32,711 bases of DNA from Pseudomonadota bacterium (GCA_025360865.1 JANYBG010000212.1:1-32711), one strand, 5' to 3'. Positions 1 through 8,658 are shown, numbered from the stretch's first letter. The notes: generated by a model not told the origin, from the letters alone. Numbers and translations: made by a program.

Positions 1-438
1 CTCGCGGAATAGCGCGACGCCGATCACGCCCACGTTCGCCGGTCGCCCGGTGCGCTCGGCGTAGGCGCTCGGTGAGTCCGTGAAGGTGAACGCGGCGACC
101 TCGGCGTTGCTCTTGCGCCAGCCGGTGACCTGGTAGCTCTCGCCGGCGCCCAGGACGTATCCGGACTGCTCCCAGCCGGCGGTCTCGCCGGAGAGCACGT
201 TCACGCCATCGACGGAAGTCACGGCCAGGACGCGTCCACCGGAGGTATTGCGCAGTTCAATGGCGTAGCGCCTCCCGGGCCTGCCGGCGACCCAGTACTC
301 GCCCCGGGAATACTGAGCGCTCAGCAGCTCGCCGGTGTCCCGGTCGATCACCGCGACCGTGGCGAGGGAACCCAGCGCCGAGGCCTCGCAACTCGCGGCC
401 AGGGCGCTCAAGGTGGCCATCCAGAGCATCGTTTTCAT
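1..438 (-). CDS. Secreted hypothetical protein, 3' end outside window
   Basis: The reading frame is open from an ATG at 438 to the window edge, so 146 N-terminal residues are visible and the C-terminus is missing. It begins MKTMLWMATLSALAAS, a short hydrophobic signal peptide, followed by a mature part with beta-rich runs such as RYAIELRN, VLAVTSVDGVNV and ESYQVTGW. GGAAG lies about 7 bases before the ATG. From memory this resembles a conserved exported protein family of proteobacteria with no assigned function; I cannot name a domain. It is divergent from the oxidoreductase at 650, so the roughly 210 bases between them should hold both promoters. I see no strong promoter there. Confidence 0.75.
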   Translation of the reverse strand, partial: MKTMLWMATLSALAASCEASALGSLATVAVIDRDTGELLSAQYSRGEYWVAGRPGRRYAIELRNTSGGRVLAVTSVDGVNVLSGETAGWEQSGYVLGAGESYQVTGWRKSNAEVAAFTFTDSPSAYAERTGRPANVGVIGVALFRE

Positions 439-649
439 TCGCGACTTCCATTTTCAGGTGCTGAGGGTTTAAACGGCGCGGCGGGGCGAACGGGGTTAGC
501 CAAGGCGCGAAGTCCCGTTAGGTCAAGTCGCGCTTCCCACGGCCCCCGCGCCAGAGCGATCCGGCGGATCGACGGAATGAGTGCTTGCCATGCTTCCCGG
601 GCCGGATACTCTGGGACGCGGGCGGCGCATGAAAAACGAAGGCGGCAAC

Positions 650-1756
650 GTGACACGAACAAAGAAAGTCCTCGGCGTCATCGGCGGCTTGCTCGCCATC
701 GCGATCGCCGCCCTGGCGCTCGTGCTCAGCCATGACTCCCCGTGCCCCGCGAGCTCCGCGCCGCCGGCCGGCGCACCGGCGATGAAGGCTGTGGTCTACC
801 GCTGCTACGGATCACCGCAAGTTGTCAAGCTCGAGGAGATCGCCAAGCCGACGCCCGCGGATAGCGAGGTTCTCGTGCGGGTGCGTGCCGCCTCGGTGAA
901 TCCCTTGGACTGGCACTACATGAGCGGCAAGCCTTACGTCATGCGCCCGATGGTCGGCCTGGGCGCGCCTGAGGACATACGCCTGGGCGTGGATTTCGCC
1001 GGTACGGTCGAGGCGGTTGGAAAGAACGTCACGCGCTTCAAGCCGGGCGACGACGTGTTCGGCGGCGCCGATGGCTCCTTCGGTGAATACGTGACACCGC
1101 GCGCGGAAGGATCCGTGGCGCTGAAGCCCGCTAACATGAGTTTCGAGCAGGCCGCGGCGGTGCCGATCGCCGCGGTGACCGCGCTACAGGCCCTGCGCGA
1201 CAAGGGACAGCTCAAGGCGGGCCAGAAGGTGCTCATCAACGGCGCCTCCGGCGGGGTCGGGACATTCGCGGTGCAGATCGCGAGGAACATGGGCGCCGAG
1301 GTGACCGGGGTGTGCGGCACGCGGAACATCGACATGGTGCGCGCCATCGGCGCTGACCACGTGATCGACTACACGCATGAGGATTTCACGCGCGGCGCGG
1401 TGCGTTACGATCTGATCATCGACAATGTCGGCACTCATTCGATCTCCGACTACCGCCGCGTCCTCACCCCCGAAGGGATCCTGGTGATGGTGGGCGGCCC
1501 TAGCGAGGGGTCATGGATCGGGCCACTGTCCGGGTCGCTAAAGGCGATGATCGTCGCTCCATTCGTGCGCCAGAAGCTGATATTCATGCTCGCGGAGATA
1601 AACAAGGAGACCCTCGAATCACTGCGCGGGATGATGGCGGCCGGCAAGCTGGTTCCTGTCATCGATCGGCGCTACCCGCTGGCCGAGACCGGCGCGGCTC
1701 TGTCATATCTTCTGCAGGGCCACGCCCGCGGGAAGGTCGTCATCACGGTGGAGTAG
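650..1756 (+). CDS. Membrane-anchored NAD(P)-dependent MDR oxidoreductase
   Basis: Medium-chain dehydrogenase/reductase of the quinone-oxidoreductase/zinc-independent alcohol dehydrogenase type. From the chosen GTG (GAAGG, 7-base spacer) the protein has 368 residues. A hydrophobic helix (VLGVIGGLLAIAIAALALVL) covers about residues 7-26 and a Cys/Pro/Ala linker follows. The catalytic half starts at MKAVVYRCYG. The GroES-like domain contains SVNPLDWHYM and LGVDFAGTVEAVG. The Rossmann domain has the nucleotide loop INGASGGVGTFAVQIA, and the C-terminus ends HARGKVVITVE, as is usual in the family. The Cys/His cluster of the structural zinc of alcohol dehydrogenases is absent. An ATG at 629 in the same frame is the alternative start, with a poorer ribosome site. 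The substrate is unknown; NADPH-dependent reduction of quinones or enones is the family norm. Confidence 0.85.
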   Translation: MTRTKKVLGVIGGLLAIAIAALALVLSHDSPCPASSAPPAGAPAMKAVVYRCYGSPQVVKLEEIAKPTPADSEVLVRVRAASVNPLDWHYMSGKPYVMRPMVGLGAPEDIRLGVDFAGTVEAVGKNVTRFKPGDDVFGGADGSFGEYVTPRAEGSVALKPANMSFEQAAAVPIAAVTALQALRDKGQLKAGQKVLINGASGGVGTFAVQIARNMGAEVTGVCGTRNIDMVRAIGADHVIDYTHEDFTRGAVRYDLIIDNVGTHSISDYRRVLTPEGILVMVGGPSEGSWIGPLSGSLKAMIVAPFVRQKLIFMLAEINKETLESLRGMMAAGKLVPVIDRRYPLAETGAALSYLLQGHARGKVVITVE

Positions 1757-1883
1757 CGCAGGGCCGCGCCAGTCGGCCCGCGTCAGATCACGCGAGCCGC
1801 GGACCGGCGATGCGCGATCCCGCGGGCCGCGGTCGGATGGAGCTAGGCGGTAGAGCCCTTTCTGTGTTCACATCAGCGCCACA

Positions 1884-3404
1884 ATGAGAGTACGCGGCGC
1901 CGCCCTCGCCCTGGGCACGGTCCTGGTTTCCGGTCGGCTGCTGGCGGCGGACGTCCTGCTGTCGCACGTAACGCTTTACGACGGCTCGGGCGATGCCCCG
2001 CGGCGCGCGGATGTGCGCATCCACGGCGACCTCATCATCCAGGTGGCGCCACACCTTAAGTCAGTCGAGGGCGAGCCGGTACGCGAGGCGCAGGGGCTGG
2101 CGCTGGCGCCCGGTTTCATCGACATGCACAGCCACGGCGATCGCGGGCTCCTGGAGGACCTCGACGCGGCGACGATTTCGCGCCAGGGCGTCACCACGAT
2201 CCTCGTCGGCCAGGACGGGGAATCGAGTTTCCCGCTCGCCGAGTATTACGGCCAGCTCGCCGCCACGCCCGCGGCGATCAACGTCGCCAGCATGATTGGG
2301 CATGCCACGTTGCGCGAGCAGGTGATGGGGAAGGACCTCTACCGCCCCTCGACACCCGCGGAACTGGAGAAGATGAAGACGCTTCTTTCGAGCGAGCTCA
2401 AGTCCGGCGCCTTCGGCCTGTCCACCGGGCTTGAGTACGAGCAGGCGCACTTTTCGACCACGGAGGAGGTGGTGGAGCTTTCGAAGGTGGCCGCGGGCAC
2501 CGGCGGCTTCTACATCAGTCACGTGCGCGATGAGGCCGATCACGTGTTCGATTCCTTCGACGAGATCCTGCGCATCGGCCGCGAGGCGCATATTCCCGTC
2601 GAGATCACCCACATCAAGCTGGGGTCCACGGCCGTGTGGCACCAGGCCTCCACCCGCATGCCTGGGTACTTCGCCGCCGCCGCACGTGAGCACATCGACC
2701 TGAGCGCGGACGTCTACCCTTACACGTACTGGAATTCGACGATCCGGGTGATCGTCCCGGACCGGGATTTCTTCAACACGGTCAAGGTCGCCCGGGCGAT
2801 CGCCGACAACGGCGGCGCCGCGGCGATTCGCCTGGTGCGCTACACCCCGGAGCCAGCCGTCGTCGGCAAGAACCTCGGGGAGATCGCAGCCGGCTGGCGC
2901 GTGACGCCGGTCGAGGCCTACATGCGCATCGTCAGGGCCACCAGCGCTGAAAGCGAGCCGGGAGCGCAGCCGATGGAGGCGATCATCGCCGCCTCCATGA
3001 GCGAGGATGATGTGCGCTGGTTCGTGGCCCGCCCTGGCATCATGTTCTGCAGCGACGGGGAACTGCACGGCGCGCATCCGCGCGGGGCCGGCGCCTTTCC
3101 CCGGATCCTCGGTCACTACGTGCGCGAGGAGAAGGTGCTCACGCTTGAGGCGGCCATCCACAAGATGACCGAACTACCGGCGCGCCGCCTGGGACTCGCC
3201 GACCGCGGACGCATCGTGCCGGGCTATATCGCCGACCTGGTGCTGTTCGACCCGGCCACCGTGCTTGACCGCGCCACGATTCAGCATCCGCAGGAGCCGC
3301 CGGCCGGTATCCCGGCTGTCATGGTCGCCGGGGAGTGGGTAGTGGAGCAGGGGCACGCGACAGGTCGCCACCCGGGTCGTGTGCTCAGGCGCGTCGCGCC
3401 GTAA
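1884..3404 (+). CDS. N-acyl-D-amino-acid deacylase family amidohydrolase
   Basis: A 506-residue amidohydrolase-superfamily enzyme resembling D-aminoacylases, which remove the acyl group from N-acyl-D-amino acids. The first ~21 residues (MRVRGAALALGTVLVSGRLL) look like a signal peptide, so the protein is probably periplasmic. Metal-site motifs in order are FIDMHSHGD (His82, His84), VGQDG (Asp111), FYISHVRDE, EITHIKLG and CSDGELHGAHPRG with the late catalytic Asp. The C-terminal beta segment GRIVPGYIADLVLFDP is typical of the superfamily. Asp111 stands where classical D-aminoacylase has a metal-bridging Cys. Substrate specificity cannot be read from the sequence; other N-acyl or cyclic amides are possible. 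It lies 127 bases after the MDR gene on the same strand, and its ribosome site is weak. Confidence 0.85.
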   Translation: MRVRGAALALGTVLVSGRLLAADVLLSHVTLYDGSGDAPRRADVRIHGDLIIQVAPHLKSVEGEPVREAQGLALAPGFIDMHSHGDRGLLEDLDAATISRQGVTTILVGQDGESSFPLAEYYGQLAATPAAINVASMIGHATLREQVMGKDLYRPSTPAELEKMKTLLSSELKSGAFGLSTGLEYEQAHFSTTEEVVELSKVAAGTGGFYISHVRDEADHVFDSFDEILRIGREAHIPVEITHIKLGSTAVWHQASTRMPGYFAAAAREHIDLSADVYPYTYWNSTIRVIVPDRDFFNTVKVARAIADNGGAAAIRLVRYTPEPAVVGKNLGEIAAGWRVTPVEAYMRIVRATSAESEPGAQPMEAIIAASMSEDDVRWFVARPGIMFCSDGELHGAHPRGAGAFPRILGHYVREEKVLTLEAAIHKMTELPARRLGLADRGRIVPGYIADLVLFDPATVLDRATIQHPQEPPAGIPAVMVAGEWVVEQGHATGRHPGRVLRRVAP

Positions 3405-3946
3405 CCCCGCCGCATCCATGGCGCGCGGCCGTCGGCGCGGCGCGTCGGCCTGACGTCTCCCTTGATGAACACGTTGGGTTTCGTGAGCCGTCGGCAGCCC
3501 GTGAGCCTGGTGATGTAGCGGAATTCAGTTAATACCCAATCCAGGGCTCAGCGCTGAGCCCCACTGGGTCCGTCGGCAACGCGCTCTCATAGCCGGCATG
3601 GCGGCGCGCGACTGCTTGGCCACTCCCTACTCCCCGCAGGTAAGTTGATTACTCTCCGCTGCGATCGACGAAGAAACCATCAAGAACGAACTGACGCAAA
3701 GACTCGAAGACGTCGCGTGTCATTCCCGGACGGTATGACCGTCAGCCCCGGCACGCGGGTCTTTATGGACCCGGAACGGGCACCCCAGCGCCTCCCCAGT
3801 CATAAATCCTTCTCGCCGTGGGATTGCGCCTACGCGTTCGCGCGGCGGGTGCAGATAGCGCGCGCGTATAGGGCGAGTAGGCTGCTGGCTTGGTCTTGGC
3901 CTTGCCCCCAAGGCACTAATCAAAGCTGCCCACGGGAAAAGCCACG
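3405..3946. other. Gene-free spacer
   Basis: About 540 bases between the amidohydrolase and the transporter. A 101-codon frame (3645-3950) has Arg/Ser/Pro-rich composition and no ribosome site, so I do not accept it. The one clear structure is the perfect palindrome at 3544-3561. I found no tRNA or recognisable promoter. Confidence 0.5.
3544..3561. repeat. Perfect 18-bp palindrome
   Basis: GGGCTCAGCGCTGAGCCC reads the same on both strands. Partly matching outer arms flank it, ACCCA at 3534-3538 and TGGGT at 3565-3569, offset by two bases. No T-run follows on either strand, so a rho-independent terminator is unlikely in the strict sense. It starts 140 bases after the amidohydrolase stop and about 430 before the transporter. 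It could be a dimeric-regulator operator or a hairpin protecting mRNA ends. Confidence 0.5.
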
Positions 3947-3994
3947 ATGACACCGCCCCGCATGACCGCCCAATCCCGTCGGGCGGTTGCTTGA
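3947..3994 (+). other. 15-codon ORF overlapping the transporter start
   Basis: An ATG at 3947 (and another in the same frame at 3962) opens a reading frame ending at TGA 3992-3994. This TGA overlaps the TTG start of the next gene (TTGA). A GGGA lies about 10 bases before the first ATG. It could be a translationally coupled leader peptide. Alternatively it is the true N-terminus of the transporter, separated by one missing base: adding one base near 3990 would fuse the frames. Low confidence as a separate peptide. Confidence 0.3.
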
Positions 3995-5091
3995 AGAGCG
4001 CACCGGCTTTCGCGCGCGCATTGACCGGCCTGCTTTGGCTCGGCGTCGGCGCGGTGCTGTACTTTGGGCACGTCGCCTTCATCCCCATCGCCCTGGCGGG
4101 GCTGTTAGCGCTGGTCCTCTCCACCGTCGTTGAGGCTCTGCAGCGACGCGGGATACCGCGGGCACTGAGCGCGATCGTCATCGTCGGTGTTCTGCTGGGC
4201 GTTGTCGTCACGGCCGCGAACGCGCTGGTCGGCCCGGCGCAGCAATGGCTCTCCAACGCGCCCAAAGTCCTGCAAAGCATCGAGCGGAGGCTGCGACCGG
4301 CTGAAGGGGTCATGCATCGACTGCAGGCGGTGACAACGCAGGCCGGAACCCTCACCAACGCGCCTGCGACGGCGCCAGCGCCGACGCCCCCAGTGATTTC
4401 CGAAGCCGCCCTGGTCACCGCCACTGGGGCGACCATCACGAGCGTCATCGCCTGCCTCATTCTTACCGTCTTCCTGCTTTCCGGTGGTCCCCCCATGCTG
4501 GCGAGAATGGCCGCCTCGCTCGCGGCGAACCTGCATGCCGCACACGCGCTGCGGGTGATTGAGGCCATACGCAAGGAACTGGGCCGCTACTATGGGACGA
4601 TCGCCCTGATCAACGTCGGGCTGGGCGTGGCGACCGGGCTTGCGATGCTCGGACTGGGTGTGCCCAACCCCCTCCTCTGGGGCTGCGTCGCCGCGGTGCT
4701 CAACTTCATTCCCTACGTCGGTTCCGCGACTACGCTGGCCGTGCTGACCGTCGTCGCGTTCGTGACATTTGACGGGACGGGGAAGGTACTCGCGGTCGCC
4801 GGCACGTACCTCACCCTGGCCACCATCGAAGGACAGATCGTGCAACCTCTGCTGGTCGGGCGACGCCTGGATCTGAACCCGATCCTCGTCTTCGTCGCTG
4901 TGTGGTTCGGTGGGTGGTTCTGGGGGGTGGCGGGCATCGTCATCGCGATCCCGACGCTCGTCGCGCTGAAGGTTGCCGCCAGCCACAGCAGCACGGTCAG
5001 CCCGCTGGTGGAGTTCCTCAGTCCAACCGAGTCCACCCCCCTGAAGTCGATCCGCGGACGGGTCGGCAAGGATCGTCCGCGGTCCGCGTAG
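3991..5091 (+). CDS. AI-2E/PerM family membrane transporter
   Basis: A 366-residue polytopic inner-membrane protein of the AI-2E transporter (YdiK/PerM/TqsA) family, whose members export small molecules or act in ion-coupled transport. Hydrophobic segments occur near residues 6-50 (two), 61-80, 143-165, 200-225, 232-262, 270-285 and 300-330. The family signature is near the C-terminus: EGQIVQPLLVGRRLDLNPI, then GGWFWGVAGIVIAIPTLVALK. A Pro/Ala-rich linker (about 115-135) lies in the central soluble part. The TTG start is forced by the frame and has no good ribosome site, whereas an upstream ATG frame runs into it (see 3947-3994). The missing or displaced N-terminus is therefore a real question. 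The transported substrate is unknown. Confidence 0.85.
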   Translation: MKSAPAFARALTGLLWLGVGAVLYFGHVAFIPIALAGLLALVLSTVVEALQRRGIPRALSAIVIVGVLLGVVVTAANALVGPAQQWLSNAPKVLQSIERRLRPAEGVMHRLQAVTTQAGTLTNAPATAPAPTPPVISEAALVTATGATITSVIACLILTVFLLSGGPPMLARMAASLAANLHAAHALRVIEAIRKELGRYYGTIALINVGLGVATGLAMLGLGVPNPLLWGCVAAVLNFIPYVGSATTLAVLTVVAFVTFDGTGKVLAVAGTYLTLATIEGQIVQPLLVGRRLDLNPILVFVAVWFGGWFWGVAGIVIAIPTLVALKVAASHSSTVSPLVEFLSPTESTPLKSIRGRVGKDRPRSA

Positions 5092-5533
5092 CCATGGGAT
5101 CGGCGCAATACCCACAAGAGTGCCGGGTCCGCTGGTTCGCATCGCGTGAATTCCTTTCGCGTATTCCCGCCGGTGGCCGGGATGCATCCAATCCACCCCT
5201 CGGGAGCTTCCATGAGCAGGAAGCATTCGGCGCGCGCGCCGCGGGCAAGCACTCGAGGCAATGGCCCTCGGCGGCGGCCAGCCCGGACCGAGCGATGTCC
5301 CGATAGACAGGGCGATTTAAGGTGTCTGCCATCCGGACCCGAACCAGGTCCGCTCGGAGCGGAACCCGACGTGAGCCGTGCGTGCCAGCTGAAGCTCGTG
5401 GGATACGTGGCGCGGTCGACGCCAAGCTCACGAAGTTCAAGTTGCGCGCGGCCGCGGATGTGGACTGCGAACTGCCGGCACGCGACTGGCGCTACACTGC
5501 GATACCGCCGCCAGCTTTTCGGAACGCTCGCCG
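5092..5533. other. Gene-free spacer
   Basis: About 440 bases with open frames on both strands, but their translations are Arg/Pro/Ser-rich and match no family I know. I judge them composition artefacts. No hairpin followed by T-run and no clear promoter was seen. Confidence 0.45.
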
Positions 5534-6676
5534 ATGTTCACCAGTCGTCGCTCCTTCGTGGCCCTAGCCGCCGCGACGGCAGCCTCCACGCTTCCCAGAA
5601 CGACGGCGGCTTCCACCTGGGACAGGATCCTTGCGCAGGCCATCCTTATCAACACCCTCGGAGGCCTGGAGAACCCGAACGAGCCAAGCCCGTCGAATCC
5701 TGGCGACGCGACCGCCGCGGTGAACGCGCGGGCTATCGCCGATGCCCGTGCCTCGGGAATCACGGCCATCAACATGACGATCGGCTACGTTTTCGGCAAG
5801 GGCGACCCGCTCAAGCAAAGCCTCGATGCGATCAGCCAGTGGGACGAGCTGATCCGTGCCCATAGCGCGGATCTCACGAAGATACTCGCCGCGGCCGATA
5901 TCCGCCGCGCGAAGTGGCAGGGAAAGATCGGCCTGATCTACGGCTTCCAGAACGCGGCGATGATGGGTGACGACGCCGCGCTGGTGGATCGCTTCGCGGA
6001 TCTTGGCATGCGCGTCATTCAGCTCACCTACAACGGCCCGAACGAGATCGGAGGGGGTTCCATGGCCCCGGGAAATCCGGCGCTGAGCGCCTTCGGCCGC
6101 TCGGTCATCGAGCGCCTGAACACAAGGCGCGTCATCGTCGATCTTGCACACAGTGGGCAGCGGACCTGCATCGACGCCACGCACGCCTCCCGGCAGCCGG
6201 TGGCGATCAGCCATACCGGTTGCCGGGCCTTGGCGGACCTGCCGCGCAACAAGACTGACGCCGAACTGCGCCTGGTGGCCGAGCGTGGCGGGTACGTCGG
6301 TATCTACTTCATGCCGTTCCTCGCGGTTAACCGCAATGCCACCAGCGCGGATGTGGTGGCGCACATCGAGCACGCGGTTGAGGTTTGCGGTGAAGACCAC
6401 GTCGGCGTCGGGACCGACGGGTCCTTCACGACCGTGGACGATCTTGAAACCTACAAGGCAGCCCTCGCCAAGGAGAACGCCGAGCGACGCGCGGCGGGTA
6501 TCTCGGCGCCGGGTGAGGGACCGGACATCTACCCCTTCGTGGTCGACCTGCGTGGCCCGAACCAATACCGCGAACTCGCGGTGAAGCTCTCGGCGCGCGG
6601 CCACAGCGATAGCCGGATTGAGAAGTTGCTGGGCCGGAACTTCCTGCGCTACGCGCGGGAGGTCTGGGGTTCCTAG
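5534..6676 (+). CDS. Tat-exported M19 (membrane dipeptidase) homologue
   Basis: A 380-residue protein of the renal/membrane dipeptidase family (peptidase M19), normally zinc enzymes cleaving dipeptides including those with D-residues. It starts MFTSRRSFVALAAATAAS: the twin arginine followed by S-F and a hydrophobic stretch is a Tat signal, so it folds before export to the periplasm. Recognisable family blocks are IGLIYGFQNAAMMGDD, VIVDLAHSGQ, ISHTGCRAL, DLPRNKTDAELRLVAERGG and HVGVGTDGS. The two late His ligands, the Arg and the late Asp are kept. The usual N-terminal HxD motif is replaced by ILINTLGG, and the bridging Glu (GxEG) by Gln in GFQN. Catalysis is therefore doubtful, or uses a changed metal site. 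GGAA lies 9 bases before the ATG. It may work alongside the D-aminoacylase-like gene upstream, but this is only proximity. Confidence 0.85.
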   Translation: MFTSRRSFVALAAATAASTLPRTTAASTWDRILAQAILINTLGGLENPNEPSPSNPGDATAAVNARAIADARASGITAINMTIGYVFGKGDPLKQSLDAISQWDELIRAHSADLTKILAAADIRRAKWQGKIGLIYGFQNAAMMGDDAALVDRFADLGMRVIQLTYNGPNEIGGGSMAPGNPALSAFGRSVIERLNTRRVIVDLAHSGQRTCIDATHASRQPVAISHTGCRALADLPRNKTDAELRLVAERGGYVGIYFMPFLAVNRNATSADVVAHIEHAVEVCGEDHVGVGTDGSFTTVDDLETYKAALAKENAERRAAGISAPGEGPDIYPFVVDLRGPNQYRELAVKLSARGHSDSRIEKLLGRNFLRYAREVWGS

Positions 6677-7073
6677 ACCCAGCGACGAGCTGCCTCCGCG
6701 CGTCGACGCGCCGCAGCCGCATCACGTCGAAGCCCACGAGAGAAAGCAGTTAGCGCCCGGGACCGATCTTGTCGGCGCACCCTGGCTTTGATCACGCCGT
6801 GCGCTTCAACCACGGACATGACCGGACCGCGAAGTCGGAAGCGGTCCTGAGGACACTGGGCGCTCAGCTGCGCAGCCCGCGCGACGCTGTGTATGCGGCC
6901 CACCCTGTCAACAACTCATAAGAGGTAGGGCTCACCACCTCGATCCGCGGTGCCGCCCCATCGCGGTGCCGAGAACGGCGAATCGGGTCCTCGCGGACGC
7001 TCTGAATATCATCGGGGCAGTGGCTGAGGAGCCAATGTTCGTCCATCATCTTATGGATAGCCGGAGGATTTCC
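6677..7073. other. Spacer upstream of the RND operon
   Basis: About 400 bases. The region must contain the promoter of the efflux operon, but I cannot point to a convincing one. An in-frame GTG at 6966 lengthens the outer-membrane factor frame by 36 codons; that extension looks non-coding because the lipoprotein signal starts much later. No regulator gene is present. Confidence 0.45.
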
Positions 7074-8612
7074 GTGAGGTACCTGATGATGGCGCTTTCT
7101 GAGAATCACGCGCTGCGGATATCCCCGAACAACCCCATGCGCCTGGCGCTGTTGTTGTCCGCGATGGTTGCCGGGTCGCTTGGCGCTTGCGCGGTCGGTC
7201 CCAACTACAAGCGGCCGCCGCCGCCGCCGGCGAGCCGCTACACAGCGGAAGCGCTGCCGTCCCAAACCACCGCGAGCCCCGGTCCAGCGGGCGCCGCGCA
7301 GACTTACGTCTTCGGTGGCGACATCCCGGCGCAGTGGTGGACATTGTTCCATTCGGACAAGCTCGACTCACTCGTGGAGCAGGCTCTGAAGGGCAGCCCC
7401 GATGTGGCCGCCGCTCAGGCCGCGCTCCGCCAGGCCCACGAAAATGTGCTGGCGCAGGCAGGCGCGCTATATCCCTCGATCGACGCCCGCACATCCGCCG
7501 CGCGCCAGAAGATCTCGGGAGCGGCGTTCGGCCAGCCCGGCGCAGGTTCTAACATTTACAGCCTTTTCAACGCCACGGCCAACGTCAGTTACACACTGGA
7601 CGTCTGGGGAGGCACGCGCCGCACGGTCGAGGCACAGCGCGCGCAGGCTGAATATCAGAGCTACCAGCTCGAGGCGACCTACCTCTCGCTGTCATCGAAC
7701 GTGGTGACCACCGCCATCCAGGAGGCTTCGCTGCGGGCACAGGTCGCCGCGACCGCGCAGATCATCGACGCGGACCGCAAGCAGCTTGATACCGTGCGGC
7801 GTCAGCTTGCCCTCGGAGGTGTCTCCCGGCTGGACGTGCTCACGCAGGAGACGCAACTGGCGCACGAGATGGCGAGTCTCCCGCCCCTGACCAAGCAGTT
7901 GCAGCAGACTCGTGCCCTGCTGGCGGTGCTGTTAGGCCAGACGCCAGACCAGCCTCCGGAGGCGCAATTCCAGCTTGACGATCTGACGCTGCCAGAGAGC
8001 CTGCCCGTCAGCGTGCCTGCCAGCCTCGTGGCGCAACGCCCGGACGTGCGAGCTCAAGAGGCGCTCCTGCACCGGGCCAGCGCCGAGATCGGGATCGCCA
8101 CGGCCAACATGTTGCCGCAGCTCACGATCACGGGTGACTACGGCGGCACCAGCACCACCTTTTCGGACCTCTTCAAGAGCGGCAGCATCGTGTGGAGCGC
8201 GGGCGCGGCGCTGACGCAGCCGATCTTTCACGGCGGCGCGCTGCTGCACAAAAAGCGCGCGGCTGTTTCCGCCTACGATCAGGCGGCGGCCCAGTACCGG
8301 GGCACAGTGCTTAGTGCGATGCGCAACGTCGCCGATGCTTTGTACGCGCTGAACGCCGACGCTGAGACGCTCAGTCAGCAAAACCTGGCGACTCAGGCAG
8401 CGGCCGACACACTCAAAGTGTCACGCAGCCGCTACTCCACGGGTTCGATCAGTTCGCTCGACCTGCTGGTGGTCGAGCGAACCTATCAGCTGGCGCGCAT
8501 CGCGCAGCTGCAGGCACAGGCGGCCCGCTACGCCGACACAGCGGCGCTGTTCCAGTCCCTGGGCGGCGGCTGGTGGAACCGACAGAAACAAGACACGACG
8601 GCCGGTCGCTGA
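7074..8612 (+). CDS. RND efflux outer-membrane factor, NodT/OprM type lipoprotein
   Basis: Outer-membrane channel subunit of a tripartite efflux pump; it forms the TolC-like trimeric barrel and periplasmic tunnel. The GTG at 7074 has a perfect GGAGG with 6-base spacer and gives 512 residues. An ATG at 7137 would start directly with MRLALLLSAMVAGSLGAC. Both give the lipobox LGAC, followed by AVGPNYKRP, the hallmark start of the mature NodT/OprM family. Two OEP-type repeats follow, with WWTLFHSDKLDSLVEQAL at the start and SLVAQRPDVRAQEALLHRASAEIGIA opening the second half. LTQPIFHGG and YSTGSISSLDLLVVER are also typical. It is the first gene of the operon, 46 bases before the adaptor gene. The n-region is long if GTG 7074 is used. 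Confidence 0.9.
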   Translation: MRYLMMALSENHALRISPNNPMRLALLLSAMVAGSLGACAVGPNYKRPPPPPASRYTAEALPSQTTASPGPAGAAQTYVFGGDIPAQWWTLFHSDKLDSLVEQALKGSPDVAAAQAALRQAHENVLAQAGALYPSIDARTSAARQKISGAAFGQPGAGSNIYSLFNATANVSYTLDVWGGTRRTVEAQRAQAEYQSYQLEATYLSLSSNVVTTAIQEASLRAQVAATAQIIDADRKQLDTVRRQLALGGVSRLDVLTQETQLAHEMASLPPLTKQLQQTRALLAVLLGQTPDQPPEAQFQLDDLTLPESLPVSVPASLVAQRPDVRAQEALLHRASAEIGIATANMLPQLTITGDYGGTSTTFSDLFKSGSIVWSAGAALTQPIFHGGALLHKKRAAVSAYDQAAAQYRGTVLSAMRNVADALYALNADAETLSQQNLATQAAADTLKVSRSRYSTGSISSLDLLVVERTYQLARIAQLQAQAARYADTAALFQSLGGGWWNRQKQDTTAGR

Positions 8613-8658
8613 ACGCGAGCGACCGACGCTCCCCGGATACGTTAGCTATGGAGAACCG

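Noticed and set aside
2061-3161. Long minus-strand ORF (366 codons) inside the amidohydrolase gene
   Set aside because: Antisense shadow of a GC-rich gene: Arg/His/Asp/Gly-rich translation without family features, while the plus strand has clear catalytic motifs.
3528-3533. GTTAAT near 3530 as a fourth TetR-type operator
   Set aside because: Only one half-site; the second arm at the right spacing is CAATCC, not ATTAAC.
3645-3950. 101-codon plus-strand ORF in the spacer
   Set aside because: No ribosome site, Arg/Ser/Pro-rich scrambled translation, no family resemblance.
4105-5226. Minus-strand ORF of 373 codons across the AI-2E transporter
   Set aside because: Shadow of the real transporter; the translation is low-complexity Arg/Asp/Gly.
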